Positions 34,552 to 44,386 of a stretch of 64,000 nt of DNA are shown here, piece by piece. The notes beneath the pieces are model-generated. The model was given only the letters and a program-made list of their open reading frames with translations. It was not told where the DNA came from and did not search any database. This stretch comes from Halioglobus maricola (lineage in GTDB: Bacteria; Pseudomonadota; Gammaproteobacteria; Pseudomonadales; Halieaceae): contig NZ_CP036422.1 of the NCBI RefSeq assembly GCF_009388985.1, positions 1,192,501 through 1,256,500 on the forward strand, read 5' to 3'. Each line of letters begins with the position of its first letter. Position 1 is the first letter of the stretch. Both the position numbers and the translations under genes were made by a program.

Positions 34552-34559
34552 CTGGGCTT

Positions 34560-36248
34560 CTAACCCCCCTCTAGTGAAAACTCTTGGCGCAGGATATTCA
34601 GGAACCCGTAGCGACGCACGGCTTCTTCGAGTGAGCCGTGGCCGGCAAAGCCTTTCAAGGGCTTTAGGGTGACCCTGGCGGCGCCTCTGAGAAATTCCGC
34701 ATGCATGGCGTCAAATTCCTGGTCCGGGCCGTAGTAGATGCTTACGTCTGTGGGTTTTGGGGCCATGTCAATCGCTCTGCGCATGCAGAGGTCGTCCGCG
34801 GTGAAGTCACCGAATACTTTGGCGGTTGCCGCTCTGCCGCGAATTTCAGGGCCGTTGAGGGTAAACTCGGCGGTCGTGCCCGGGCTGAAAGCGCAGACTT
34901 TGTCTGCCCCCAGCTCGAGCCCGTAGCGGAGCGCTCCGGTGGCGCCCGCGCTGAAACCAAACGTGTAGAGCTTCTCACTCCCTCTTTCCCGTATGATCTC
35001 GGCCAGCTTGGCTAAGGTTGAAGGACGATCGTGCCCCAGGGATGTGATGCCTTTGTAGTAGAAAAATTTCGGGGAGTCACGGAGGTAGATTGCGCTGAGG
35101 CCGAGACGGGCAAGAAAATAGTCGAAGGCCCGCACGGGGAGTCCGATTCCACCGGTACTGCTGTGAAAAACCAGAATCGTTGCAGAACAATCTCCCTTCG
35201 GACTGAAATAACAGTCGTCCAAGGGCGCATGTTCCAGTGGAGGCCGGAGCAGCTCTTCTTGCATAGGGATTTGGAAAACCCACTCTTTGTAGGAAGCCAA
35301 TTCAGGGATGTCAGGGGAGTCGTGTAGGATGCGCTTCGCGCGCTCTATATTTCCCGCATGCAACTCACTTCTGGCCAGAATAGCATCGTGTTTTGGGTTT
35401 TCTCGAAGCGCTGCGGAATCGAGCTCTTTAAGTTTGACGGCGCCTTCGGGGTAGTAGCTATCGCAGAATTTCAGTATTTTTTGGAAGTAATTTATCTTCA
35501 GCGCGTCCCAGTTCGACTTCACTACTTCAAGGGCATTTTCATAGTCTGCTACCGATAGGTAGTGGACCAGGCGGCCATAGGCAATACTGGGATTTTCTGG
35601 ATATCTCTTGTTGAGGGTCTGTAATTGGGTGGCGACCTCGTCTATAGGTTTCTCGAGGTACAGCAACTCCACCAGTTTTTGAAACGACTTGGTTTTGGTG
35701 TCTGGGGCCAGTGTCATCAGATCTTCAAAGGCGGCGAGGCCTTCGTTGGGGTTGCGCAGCGCCACTGCATATCCCAGTTTTCTCTGGAGTGCGACAGCGG
35801 GGGAATTGTAGTGCTTCGCTTCGAGTCCGCGGGTGACCAGAGACAGGGCCTCCCTGTTGTTGCCTAAGAGGGCAGCTTGTTTCTCCTGCAGTGGTAGTAA
35901 AACCTTCGCCGGGGCATCACACGCCACAAGATGTTGTAAAACCCGCGCTGCTTCTTCCCTCTCTTTAGCGTTCAGCGCCTGTTGGCATGCCAGTTGCAAA
36001 ATCTTGGCGTCTTTTGGAAAGTGATGGACTAGGCTCTTTCGATAGTCTCGAATTGCTCCTTCGTTGCCTTCTTTTTGCAGTAGCTTGAGTTTGTGAGCAG
36101 CGGCCTCGGAGTGCTCTGGGTTGGCCTGCAGGTAATGATCCAGTTCAGCCAGCAGGCCGTTGTATTGCGCGGAAGTGTAAGAGTCATCCAGCCGTTTTAT
36201 CTCGGCCTTAATGGATTTGAATAATTTGGGTTTCGATGCGGTGGTCAT
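34560..36248 (-). CDS. TPR-like N-domain fused to an alpha/beta-hydrolase domain, unknown
   Basis: A 562-residue protein. Roughly residues 20-330 are all-helical, TPR-like repeats (NAKEREEAARVLQHLVA, ENALEVVKSNWDALKINY). Residues about 350-550 form a hydrolase-like domain with a nucleophile elbow GFSAGATGALR (Ser432). No signal peptide. The TPR part could bind a partner while the hydrolase acts on an ester or a glycolipid; the real role is not known. It is convergent with the SDR at 33616, 8 nt apart. Confidence 0.7.
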   Translation of the reverse strand: MTTASKPKLFKSIKAEIKRLDDSYTSAQYNGLLAELDHYLQANPEHSEAAAHKLKLLQKEGNEGAIRDYRKSLVHHFPKDAKILQLACQQALNAKEREEAARVLQHLVACDAPAKVLLPLQEKQAALLGNNREALSLVTRGLEAKHYNSPAVALQRKLGYAVALRNPNEGLAAFEDLMTLAPDTKTKSFQKLVELLYLEKPIDEVATQLQTLNKRYPENPSIAYGRLVHYLSVADYENALEVVKSNWDALKINYFQKILKFCDSYYPEGAVKLKELDSAALRENPKHDAILARSELHAGNIERAKRILHDSPDIPELASYKEWVFQIPMQEELLRPPLEHAPLDDCYFSPKGDCSATILVFHSSTGGIGLPVRAFDYFLARLGLSAIYLRDSPKFFYYKGITSLGHDRPSTLAKLAEIIRERGSEKLYTFGFSAGATGALRYGLELGADKVCAFSPGTTAEFTLNGPEIRGRAATAKVFGDFTADDLCMRRAIDMAPKPTDVSIYYGPDQEFDAMHAEFLRGAARVTLKPLKGFAGHGSLEEAVRRYGFLNILRQEFSLEGG

Positions 36249-36297
36249 GGTCCGTTCTCTTACTGCTTGGGGTGGAAATGAAAGTTCTGAGAATTGC

Positions 36298-37233
36298 TCA
36301 TTTGACTTCGGGCGCCTGCAGTCCGAACAACTGATAATACTCTCTGAAATCTACTTCATAGAGTTCTTCGCTTGAGCGAGGAATGGCGCTTTCAACACCT
36401 GAGGTGCGACGTGTCCTGCCCGCAGCATATTTGTAGGCAGGGCCCGAGATGGCCTCATCACAGGCGATACATGGACGGAGCCTGCCATCGGCATCGACAG
36501 TACGCTTGTCTTCAATACCGAATAGCAGGCGGAAAAATCCGTAGTCCGACAAGCAGATGCCACGGCACTCCGTTCGGGTGTGTTCAGCGTTGTAGGCCCA
36601 GACTTCGGCGCAGGGGCGACTGAGTCCGAGGGCTTCGCTGCATCTAGCCATATCTTCCACTTCGGATTCCCGGGTGCATTTTCGTGACGGTGTGGTCATG
36701 TCCCGAACGCGTAGAAAAGCCGCTAGGTCGGCTAGCGACGAACAGGCACCGCAGTGGCTGGCATGCGTAACGAGGTAGCCCGACTCGCGAGCCTCTGCGC
36801 TACTATTGAAGGTCTTTAACTTGTACTCCTGTTGCCGCTCCGAGGTAAAGCGCAGGGCACAGACTTTGGAGTTTGCGTCGCCGGCATTTATTCTCCGCGT
36901 CCACTCATAGATAGATTGCTGATGGTGTATGGCCGGTGCTAGCCCCGGCAATGTAATCTGCATTGGATCGTCTTCGATGGCCATGTAGTGAGGCTGGTAG
37001 GGGTTGGGTACGGCGAAGTTGTCCGGCGAGCTTTGGGGGGAGCGTTCCAGCTCGAGTGCAGCAACCACTTCATCCAAGTTGACTGCCCTGGTCTGTTCCA
37101 TGCGCGAGATGAGTTCTTCAGTAATGTCTGTGTTCTGGGCGCCGGCGAAACTCACAACGAGTATCGGGGTGAATACTGTTAGAAAGCAGAGGGCGCGAAG
37201 GCTCATTGCAAGGGTGTGAAAGCACGATGTCAT
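36298..37233 (-). CDS. exported cysteine-rich protein, unknown family
   Basis: About 311 residues. An N-terminal signal peptide (LRALCFLTVFTPILVVSFAGAQ) is followed by a cysteine-rich body: THASHCGACSSLADLAAFL, KCTRESEVEDMARCSEALG, SRPCAEVW, TECRGICLSDYG and RPCIACDEAI, about ten cysteines likely in disulfides. I do not recognise the family. The ATG at 37233 is chosen because AAGAGAT lies before it; other in-frame starts exist at 37263 and 37206. Possibly periplasmic; no operon partner is obvious. Confidence 0.75.
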   Translation of the reverse strand: MTSCFHTLAMSLRALCFLTVFTPILVVSFAGAQNTDITEELISRMEQTRAVNLDEVVAALELERSPQSSPDNFAVPNPYQPHYMAIEDDPMQITLPGLAPAIHHQQSIYEWTRRINAGDANSKVCALRFTSERQQEYKLKTFNSSAEARESGYLVTHASHCGACSSLADLAAFLRVRDMTTPSRKCTRESEVEDMARCSEALGLSRPCAEVWAYNAEHTRTECRGICLSDYGFFRLLFGIEDKRTVDADGRLRPCIACDEAISGPAYKYAAGRTRRTSGVESAIPRSSEELYEVDFREYYQLFGLQAPEVK

Positions 37234-37282
37234 ATAGCAAATCTCTTGGGGGCAGGGCGCCACTCAGGTGGTGCCGTTGGCC

Positions 37283-37978
37283 CTACATTTTCTGTTTGTC
37301 AGTACCGCGCGGCCATTTGGTAGAGAACAGGTCCGGGTTCAATTGCAGGTTGCGCGCCACGAAGCTATAGGTGAGGGTGATTTCCTCGCCTTTGCTGGAG
37401 GCTGAAATCACCTGCTGGGCGGGCATCCAGGACGCCTGATCAATCCACAGCTGGGCTTTGCCCATTACTGCGCGGGCCTTTTCTTTTTCTGGCGTAAGCT
37501 CCAGGCCCAGAGTGCGGTTGCTGTCGATGTCGCGCTCGCCCAGGGAGGTCAGCAGATAGTCGTCTTTCAGGTCCTTGCCGCTGTTGGTGAAGCCCAGGCG
37601 GATGTAGGGTTCCATACGGCCTTTGTGCTTGGATAGCTTGTAGGACTCCACTCGCTCCTGTTTGGGGTAGTGAATATAGAGATAGCTCTTGGTCACCATC
37701 AGTGTGCGTGGATCATCGCCATCGACGTTCAAGCGGATATTGCCCTTCTTGTCCATAAACACTGTGCCGGTCTCACGGCTGAGTTCACTGCCACCATTGT
37801 CGCGTCGCACCACTTCCACGCGCGCCATGGCCGATTGGAAGTCATCGGCCTGACGGTCCACCTGCTTCAGGGCATCGTCCAGGTCCCAGGTGATCTTGGG
37901 GCCATCGGCGAGGGCAGGGGTGGCGAGCGCTGCCAGCAGGGTCAGTGGTAACAGGATGTTCTTACTTAGGTTCATCAT
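37283..37978 (-). CDS. outer-membrane lipoprotein-sorting (LolA-like) protein
   Basis: A 231-residue exported protein with a signal peptide (ILLPLTLLAALATPALA) and the LolA-like half-barrel pattern (MDKKGNIRLNVDGDDPRTLMVTKSYLYIHYP read in part; AQLWIDQASWMPAQQ). It overlaps the S9 peptidase gene by 17 nt. LolA-type proteins carry lipoproteins or lipids across the periplasm; this one may have another lipid cargo. Confidence 0.82.
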   Translation of the reverse strand: MMNLSKNILLPLTLLAALATPALADGPKITWDLDDALKQVDRQADDFQSAMARVEVVRRDNGGSELSRETGTVFMDKKGNIRLNVDGDDPRTLMVTKSYLYIHYPKQERVESYKLSKHKGRMEPYIRLGFTNSGKDLKDDYLLTSLGERDIDSNRTLGLELTPEKEKARAVMGKAQLWIDQASWMPAQQVISASSKGEEITLTYSFVARNLQLNPDLFSTKWPRGTDKQKM

Positions 37979-39971
37979 TTTTCTCCTTGGGGAGCAGGAA
38001 CTGCTGGAAAAACAACACAGTGGCCTGCTGGTAAATATCGCGATTCTCTTTCTTGCGGTAACCGTGGCCCTCGTTCAGGGCATTCATATACCACACGGGC
38101 TGGCCCTGCTCGCGCAAGGCTGCGACAACCTGAATTGCCTCTGTCACCGGTACGCGGGGGTCATTCTCTCCCTGTACCACAAGCATCGGCAACTGGATTT
38201 TTTCCACGTTGTTCAGCGGGCTGATCGCTTCGAGGTGGGCACGCATTTGCGGGTCGCGTTCATCGCCATACTCGCCGCGGCGGTGGTCGCGGCGGTAGTC
38301 CTGCGTGTTTTCCAGAAAGGTCACGAAGCTGCTGATGCCAACGATATCCACGGCCGCCTTAAGTCTGTCACTATAGTGCGCCGCGCTGGCCAGCACCATG
38401 TAGCCACCGTAACTGCCGCCGAGCACTGCGACGCGGTCGGTGTCCAGGTCACCCTGGGTGGCGATCCAGTCGAGCAGAGCGCCAATGTCACGCACCGAAT
38501 CCTCGCGCTTGAACCCGTTGTCCAGCTCCATGTAGTGCTTGCCGTAGCCGTTGGAACCGCGCACATTCGGTACCAGCACTGCAGCGCCGAGTTTTTCCAG
38601 CCAGAGCTGGTAGGTACTGGAAAAGTAGGGGCGCGCCTGAGATTCCGGGCCGCCGTGGATAGAAATTATGACCGGGTGCGGGCCTTTTCCAGCCGGTTTG
38701 TAAAACCAGGCGGGAATGGCTTCGGGGCCACCCGAGTCGCTGTCGAAAGTGGGGTATTGGATCAGCTCCGGTTCGACAAAGCCTGCGGTGTCCAGGCCGC
38801 CCACCTCGCTGAAGGTCCAGCGTGTCAGGTCGCCATAGCTGGTGGCCTTGCGACCCAGCTCCAGGACGAAAGTGTCCGAGGGTGTGGCGGGGGTGTTTAG
38901 TGTCAGGGCCAGATGCTTATTGTCGGGGCTGAAACCCATGCCTATGAGTACGCCGATGGGAATATCCTTAACTGGTTTGTAGCGCTTCTTTGCGCTGTCC
39001 AGCAGGTAAAGCTGGGAGAAGCCGTTTTCGTTGGCGGCAAACGCGAGACGGCCGCGGTCCTCGCTGAGGCTAACGCGGTCGATATGCCAGGGGATGTCGG
39101 CAGTCACCAGTATCGGTTCGTCACCCAGTTTCACCGATTGCCAGGCCAGCTGGCGGAAATCACCAGCCATGTCGGTGGTGTACCAGAAGCCTTGTCCGGT
39201 TTCGTCAAAGCCCACCGCATCGCTGCGGCTCGGTGATGCGGGGTCACCCGCCAGCCGCTGGTGATCGCCGCTTTCAAGATCCAGCAGATGCACCCTCGAA
39301 TCGCCGTTGCTCACCAGGTTGGAGAACAGCAGGAAGCGGCCGTCGGCGCTGAAGTCCACGGGCAACCAGTAGCTGCCGTCGGGTGACTCAAACACCATTC
39401 TCGCTTCGTCGGGTTTGCCTACTTCCATTACCCAGATGTCATTGGAGGAGCCGTTGCGCCGGGTGCTGCGATAGGCGATGCGCTCGCCCGCCTGATCCCA
39501 CACCAGGCTGGCATTAAGCGACTCGCCATCGGTGAGCATGGCAGGTTCATCGCTTGAGTCCGGTTCCAGTAGGTAGATCTGGGCATTTTCGTTGCCGCCA
39601 GTGTCCATGGTGAAAGCCAGCGCTGAACCGCCGGGCTGGTTTCGCACGCTGCGCACAGGCTCATCAAAAAACGTTAGCTGGGTGCGCGCCCCGCCGGGCC
39701 TGGTCACTTTGTGTAGCTGGGCGACGTCACCAAAACGGGTGCTTACATAAAGCCCGTCTGCATCGGGTGTCCAGGCGCGGAAGCTCGCCGAACGTACATT
39801 CTGGTAGCGCCGCAGATCGGTTTCGATCTGTGCGGGAATGGCTGGAACGTCTTCCATTACCAGTTGCCCGTTATTCGCCGTGGAGTGGGCTACCGTTGCC
39901 ATGTTGGCCGCAAAGTTGGGCGCGGATATGAGCAGGGCGGCGCAGGCGAGGGTGGCGACGATGTTTTTCAC
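37962..39971 (-). CDS. S9 family (prolyl oligopeptidase-type) peptidase
   Basis: A 669-residue exported serine peptidase: signal peptide (IVATLACAALLISAPNFA), a beta-propeller N-domain, then the catalytic alpha/beta-hydrolase domain with Ser near residue 520 (GGSYGGYM), Asp near 604 (GENDPRVP) and His near 635 (NEGHGY). The GTG start is preferred over the TTG at 39986 since GGAG lies 8 nt before it. It is coupled by overlap to the LolA-like gene. Confidence 0.92.
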   Translation of the reverse strand: MKNIVATLACAALLISAPNFAANMATVAHSTANNGQLVMEDVPAIPAQIETDLRRYQNVRSASFRAWTPDADGLYVSTRFGDVAQLHKVTRPGGARTQLTFFDEPVRSVRNQPGGSALAFTMDTGGNENAQIYLLEPDSSDEPAMLTDGESLNASLVWDQAGERIAYRSTRRNGSSNDIWVMEVGKPDEARMVFESPDGSYWLPVDFSADGRFLLFSNLVSNGDSRVHLLDLESGDHQRLAGDPASPSRSDAVGFDETGQGFWYTTDMAGDFRQLAWQSVKLGDEPILVTADIPWHIDRVSLSEDRGRLAFAANENGFSQLYLLDSAKKRYKPVKDIPIGVLIGMGFSPDNKHLALTLNTPATPSDTFVLELGRKATSYGDLTRWTFSEVGGLDTAGFVEPELIQYPTFDSDSGGPEAIPAWFYKPAGKGPHPVIISIHGGPESQARPYFSSTYQLWLEKLGAAVLVPNVRGSNGYGKHYMELDNGFKREDSVRDIGALLDWIATQGDLDTDRVAVLGGSYGGYMVLASAAHYSDRLKAAVDIVGISSFVTFLENTQDYRRDHRRGEYGDERDPQMRAHLEAISPLNNVEKIQLPMLVVQGENDPRVPVTEAIQVVAALREQGQPVWYMNALNEGHGYRKKENRDIYQQATVLFFQQFLLPKEKNDEPK

Positions 39972-40029
39972 GGTGATCTCCAGCAAAACAAGGGGTCAAG
40001 GATACCCCAAAGCCACGCTCCTGCGGAGC

Positions 40030-40911
40030 CTACTTGCGGGTCGAATTGCGGTAGCCCCGTGGCGATGCGCCGATGGTTTTGCTGAACAAGCGAGAGAAGT
40101 ACATCTGGTCGTCGTAGCCCACCTGACGAGCGATTTCGCCGATGCCGAGGTCGGTGGCATCTAACAGATGGCAGGCGTGCTCCATTTTCATGTTCAGGAA
40201 ATGTTTGATGGGCGAATATCCGGTGAGCTGCTTGTAGCGATTACTGAAGTGGTATTTGGACATGTTCGCCACAGCCGCCAGATCTTCCAGAGTGACTTGT
40301 TGGTCGATGTGTTCCAGCATGAAGGCCTGAAGCTGCTCGAGCTCAAAGCCCGATTGCAAACGTCCGGCATGCGCACTGATTTCCATGCTGACCTGGGTCA
40401 TGAGGTGGCGCAGGTGATTGGAGGCATTGATAAATGCTCGGGTTGAGTAACCGGTGCGGCGAACCTCGAGCAAATTGGCGAAGGCGCCGATCAATAGTGG
40501 CGATACACCGGCTTCGGCCACAGGTTTGCCGTCGCGGTAGCCAAGGTACTGCATAAATAGCAGTGTGCTGGCACCCTGAAAGTGGATCCAGTAGAGCGTC
40601 CAGGGGTCCTTTTCGTCAGCCTGATAGGCGTGGGGTAGCCCCTGGGGCAGCAGCATCAATTGTCCCGGGGTGATTTCGCCGCTCCATTCATCGGTTTCCA
40701 GCCTGCCCTTGCCGGTAGTGCAATATAGGAGCAGGTTGTCATCGTGGCGATCGCGCAACATACGGTGGCCTGCGGCCTCTGGGTAGTAACCCATAGCGGT
40801 GGGGTAACACTCTTTGGTTAAAGGGTGTCGAGCGAGTTTCTCGACCATGAAGGTGGGGGTGATAAACCGCACGCCGCGGGTCGGAAGGGGCCATTTTGAA
40901 GGTGCACTCAT
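40030..40911 (-). CDS. AraC family transcriptional regulator (MmsR-like)
   Basis: A 293-residue activator-type protein: N-terminal AraC cupin domain (about residues 30-150) and C-terminal double helix-turn-helix (LEDLAAVANMSKYHFSNRYK, IGEIARQVGYDDQMYFSRLF). It is divergent from the valine-degradation operon with 106 bp between, the same arrangement as mmsR/mmsAB in Pseudomonas. Regulation of that operon is inferred from this layout. Confidence 0.88.
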   Translation of the reverse strand: MSAPSKWPLPTRGVRFITPTFMVEKLARHPLTKECYPTAMGYYPEAAGHRMLRDRHDDNLLLYCTTGKGRLETDEWSGEITPGQLMLLPQGLPHAYQADEKDPWTLYWIHFQGASTLLFMQYLGYRDGKPVAEAGVSPLLIGAFANLLEVRRTGYSTRAFINASNHLRHLMTQVSMEISAHAGRLQSGFELEQLQAFMLEHIDQQVTLEDLAAVANMSKYHFSNRYKQLTGYSPIKHFLNMKMEHACHLLDATDLGIGEIARQVGYDDQMYFSRLFSKTIGASPRGYRNSTRK

Positions 40912-41017
40912 AGCGCAATATAGTCCATAAAATTCGCAACTTAGTCAATGTGGCCCCCCTGAGGCCGGTGCTAGAATTCTCCGCACTTTAGAAAAGCCCT
41001 TTTTGAGAGGAACAGTC

Positions 41018-42421
41018 ATGTCAGAAGAGAAGAGCCCCGCACAGGAAGTTGCCGAGATGATGGCGCGCGCCCGCGCCGCCCAGGAGCAGATCGCCGACTA
41101 CACGCAGGAGCAAGTGGACGAGCTGATTACAGCCATGGTCTATGCCGTAGCTCGCGAAGATCGCTCAGAAGAAATCGCCCGCTTTACCGTCGAAGAGACT
41201 CAGCTGGGTAACTACGACGGCAAGTATCTTAAAATCCATCGCAAGACCCGCGCGACGCTGCTGGATATCATTAACGACAAATCCGTCGGCGTGATTGAGG
41301 AATTGCCTGAGCGTAATATCGTCAAAATCGCCAAGCCCGTAGGTGTGATTGGCGCACTGTCGCCCTCCACCAACCCGGAAGCGACACCGGTGATCAAGGG
41401 AATCTCAGCTGTAAAAGGCCGCAACGCAATCATTGTGGCACCGCATCCCCGCGCCAAGCTGACCAACAAGAAAATCTGTGACTACATGCGCGACGCCCTG
41501 GAGCGCTGTGGCGCCCCGGCAGATCTGGTGCAGAGCATCGACGTGCCGTCGCTGGACAAGACCAATGAGCTGATGGCCCAGTGCGACCGGGTCCTTGCCA
41601 CAGGTGGAGAGGCCATGGTGACCGCGGCTTACTCTTCCGGTACCCCGGCTCTTGGCGTGGGTGTGGGTAACGCGGTTATCACCGTCGATGATTCTGCAGA
41701 CCTCGATGAGGCTGCTGACAAGATCCGCACGTCCAAGACGTTGGATCTGGCTGCATCTTGCTCTTCCGATAACTCTGTACTGGTCTTCGAATCTATTTAC
41801 GACGAGTTTCTGGAAAAGCTGAAGCACGAGGGCGGCTTTGTTGTTGAAGGCGAGGATAAGGCCAAACTGCAGAGCGTGATCTGGGAAGACGGCCACCTGA
41901 ATGCCGGCGTTGTTGCCCAGTCGGCAATGAATATTACCGGCAAAGCTGGCATTGACCTGCCCGAGGGCAAGACTTTCCTGATCGTTCCGGAAACGGGTGC
42001 CGGCGCCGACTACCCCTTCTCCGGCGAGAAGCTGACTGTCACTATGGCCCTGTATAAGGTCAAGGATATCGATGAGGCTATCGAGCTGACCAACCAGATC
42101 CAGGCCTACCAGGGTCAAGGCCACAGCTGTGGTATCTACTCCTACAACGATGAAAACATCATGAAGCTGGCCGGTGCCACTCGCACTTCCCGAGTCATGG
42201 TGAATCAGCCCCAGGCGGCCTCTAACTCGGGCAACCTGTGGAACGGCATGCGCCAGACCTTCTCCCTGGGCTGCGGTTCCTGGGGTGGCAATTCCATCAA
42301 TCACAACATCACCTGGCGCGACCTCGTCAACGAGACCTGGGTATCCAAGCCATTGGCAGAGACCAAGGTGATCCCATCCGACGAAGAGTTGTTTGGTTCC
42401 GTGATGGCGAAGTTCGACTAA
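41018..42421 (+). CDS. acylating aldehyde dehydrogenase (AdhE-N/SauS-like)
   Basis: A 467-residue CoA-acylating aldehyde dehydrogenase of the type found in the N-domain of AdhE and in sulfoacetaldehyde dehydrogenase. The active-site cysteine is Cys248 in LAASCSSDNS, and PVGVIGALSPSTNPEATP matches the nucleotide-binding part. AGAGG lies 7 nt before the ATG at 41018. It occupies the place that MmsA (methylmalonate-semialdehyde dehydrogenase) usually holds in valine-degradation operons, and it is not MmsA-like. It may convert methylmalonate semialdehyde or propionaldehyde to a CoA ester. Confidence 0.82.
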   Translation: MSEEKSPAQEVAEMMARARAAQEQIADYTQEQVDELITAMVYAVAREDRSEEIARFTVEETQLGNYDGKYLKIHRKTRATLLDIINDKSVGVIEELPERNIVKIAKPVGVIGALSPSTNPEATPVIKGISAVKGRNAIIVAPHPRAKLTNKKICDYMRDALERCGAPADLVQSIDVPSLDKTNELMAQCDRVLATGGEAMVTAAYSSGTPALGVGVGNAVITVDDSADLDEAADKIRTSKTLDLAASCSSDNSVLVFESIYDEFLEKLKHEGGFVVEGEDKAKLQSVIWEDGHLNAGVVAQSAMNITGKAGIDLPEGKTFLIVPETGAGADYPFSGEKLTVTMALYKVKDIDEAIELTNQIQAYQGQGHSCGIYSYNDENIMKLAGATRTSRVMVNQPQAASNSGNLWNGMRQTFSLGCGSWGGNSINHNITWRDLVNETWVSKPLAETKVIPSDEELFGSVMAKFD

Positions 42422-42440
42422 AACCGGAAGGAGAAGAGCC

Positions 42441-43601
42441 TTGGATTTTTCCCTGAACGAAGATCAGATTGCCTTCGCCGACAGCGCTCGCGCATTTGCT
42501 GAAGGTGTTCTGGCTCCCAATGCCGCGGAGTGGGACGAGAAATCTATCTTCCCCAAGGATGCCCTGGCCCAGGCCGGTGAGCTTGGCTTTATGGGTATGT
42601 ATACCCCGGAAGAGGCTGGCGGTCTGGGTATGAGTCGCCTCGACGCCAGCCTTATCGTCGAAGAATTGGCCAAGGGATGCACGGCAACCGCCGCGTTCCT
42701 CACCATCCACAATATGGCGACCAATATGATCGGCAAGTACTGCTCGGCGTCGACCATAGATGCGTGGTGTCCCGAGCTGGTGATGGGTAGCAAGCTCGCC
42801 TCCTACTGCCTCACCGAACCCGGTGCCGGTTCCGATGCGGCCTCCCTGCGCACAACTGCAGAACGGGATGGCGAGGACTATGTGGTGAACGGTGCCAAGG
42901 TGTTTATTTCCGGTGCGGGTGATACCGATGTCCTGGTGGTCATGCTGCGTACGGGTGGCCCCGGTCCCAAAGGTATTTCTGCGCTGCTTGTTCCCGCGGA
43001 CGCCGAGGGCATTACCTACGGCAAAAAGGAAGAGAAAATGGGCTGGAACGCCCAGCCTACCCGTATGGTTACCTTCGACAATGTGCGGGTGCCCGTGGCA
43101 AATCGTCTGGGTGAAGAAGGGCAGGGTTTTTCAATCGCGATGGAGGGGCTGGACGGCGGCCGTATCAATATCGCCACCTGTTCCATCGGAACAGCCCAGC
43201 AGGCGCTGGAAGAAGCGGTGAACTACGTGCAGGAGCGCAAGCAGTTCGATACTGCGATCGCCGAATTTCAGGCGACCCAATTCAAGTTGGCAGACATGCT
43301 CACTGAGCTGGTTGCAGCGCGCCAGATGGTGCGCCTGGCCGCGAGCAAGCTGGACAACAAGGACAGTCAGGCTTCTACCTATTGCGCCATGGCCAAGCGC
43401 TTCGCCACTGACGTGGGCTTCAATGTCTGTAATGACGCCCTGCAATTGTATGGTGGTTACGGTTATATCAAGGAGTACCCCATGGAGCGGCATGTGCGCG
43501 ATACGCGCGTGCACCAGATCCTCGAGGGTACCAACGAAATCATGCGAGTCATCGTTTCCCGCCGCCTGTTGATGGACGGCGCACTGGAGGTCATTAAATG
43601 A
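42441..43601 (+). CDS. acyl-CoA dehydrogenase (isobutyryl-CoA dehydrogenase-like)
   Basis: A 386-residue FAD enzyme with YCLTEPGAGSDAASLRT, the C-terminal GGYGYIKEYPMERHVRD and LEGTNEIMR. TTG start at 42441, preceded by AAGGAGA. Given its neighbours, isobutyryl-CoA or a similar branched acyl-CoA is the probable substrate. The next gene overlaps it by ATGA. Confidence 0.9.
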   Translation: MDFSLNEDQIAFADSARAFAEGVLAPNAAEWDEKSIFPKDALAQAGELGFMGMYTPEEAGGLGMSRLDASLIVEELAKGCTATAAFLTIHNMATNMIGKYCSASTIDAWCPELVMGSKLASYCLTEPGAGSDAASLRTTAERDGEDYVVNGAKVFISGAGDTDVLVVMLRTGGPGPKGISALLVPADAEGITYGKKEEKMGWNAQPTRMVTFDNVRVPVANRLGEEGQGFSIAMEGLDGGRINIATCSIGTAQQALEEAVNYVQERKQFDTAIAEFQATQFKLADMLTELVAARQMVRLAASKLDNKDSQASTYCAMAKRFATDVGFNVCNDALQLYGGYGYIKEYPMERHVRDTRVHQILEGTNEIMRVIVSRRLLMDGALEVIK

Positions 43602-44386
43602 GCCTGAGCAACACTGAAAAACTAAAAGTAGAGATCGTTGGCCACGTTGCCAAAATCACTGTAGACAACCCCGCCGCTAACACCTGGGACACCGAAAGCC
43701 TGCCCGGTCTGGCTGACCTCGTCGAGAAACTGAACGCCGACAAGAACATCTACGCTCTGGTTATTACGGGTGCGGGCGAGAAATTTTTCTCCGCTGGCGC
43801 CGACCTGAAAATCTTTGCCGACGGCGATCCCGAGGCGGCTGGCATAATGGCCGCCGATTTTGGTAAGGCCTTCGAAACTCTGGCAGATTTTCGTGGAGTT
43901 TCCATCGCAGCTATCAACGGCTTTGCCATGGGCGGCGGCCTGGAAGTGGCCATGGCCTGTGATATCCGTATCGCTGAAGAGCAGGCCCAGATGGCCCTGC
44001 CTGAAGCCAAGGTGGGTCTGTTGCCCTGTGCCGGTGGAACTCAGCGCCTGACCCAATTGGTCGGTGAGGGCTGGGCAAAACGCATGATTCTGTGCGGTGA
44101 GCGTATCAAGGCTGCCAAGGCAGAGCAGATTGGTCTGGTAGAAGAAGTGGTTGCCACCGGTACCGCTCTGGAGAGTGCGATGGCTCTGGCTGAGCAGGTG
44201 GGCGAGCAGAGTCCGATTTCCGTATCCGCCTGTAAGAAACTCATTCATACAGCCCGTGACGTCTGTATCGCTCAGGGCCTTGCCGATGAACGAACCGAAT
44301 TCGTCGATTTGTTTTCTACCGAAGACCAACGCGAAGGTGTCAATGCCTTCCTCGAGAAGCGCAAACCCGAGTGGAAGAACGCCTGA
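43598..44386 (+). CDS. enoyl-CoA hydratase/isomerase
   Basis: A 262-residue crotonase-fold protein: FSAGADLKIF (oxyanion loop), GFAMGGGLEVAMACD and ALPEAKVGLLPCAGGTQRL with the catalytic glutamate. The ATG overlaps the acyl-CoA dehydrogenase stop by 4 nt. In valine breakdown it hydrates methacrylyl-CoA to 3-hydroxyisobutyryl-CoA. Confidence 0.93.
   Translation: MSLSNTEKLKVEIVGHVAKITVDNPAANTWDTESLPGLADLVEKLNADKNIYALVITGAGEKFFSAGADLKIFADGDPEAAGIMAADFGKAFETLADFRGVSIAAINGFAMGGGLEVAMACDIRIAEEQAQMALPEAKVGLLPCAGGTQRLTQLVGEGWAKRMILCGERIKAAKAEQIGLVEEVVATGTALESAMALAEQVGEQSPISVSACKKLIHTARDVCIAQGLADERTEFVDLFSTEDQREGVNAFLEKRKPEWKNA

Noticed and set aside
37890..38900. 336-codon open frame on the plus strand opposite the S9 peptidase
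   Set aside because: Lies wholly antisense to a gene with clear catalytic motifs; no family features and no ribosome site.
41405..42304. 299-codon open frame antisense to the acylating aldehyde dehydrogenase
   Set aside because: Opposite strand of a well-supported enzyme; composition is that of a codon-bias shadow.
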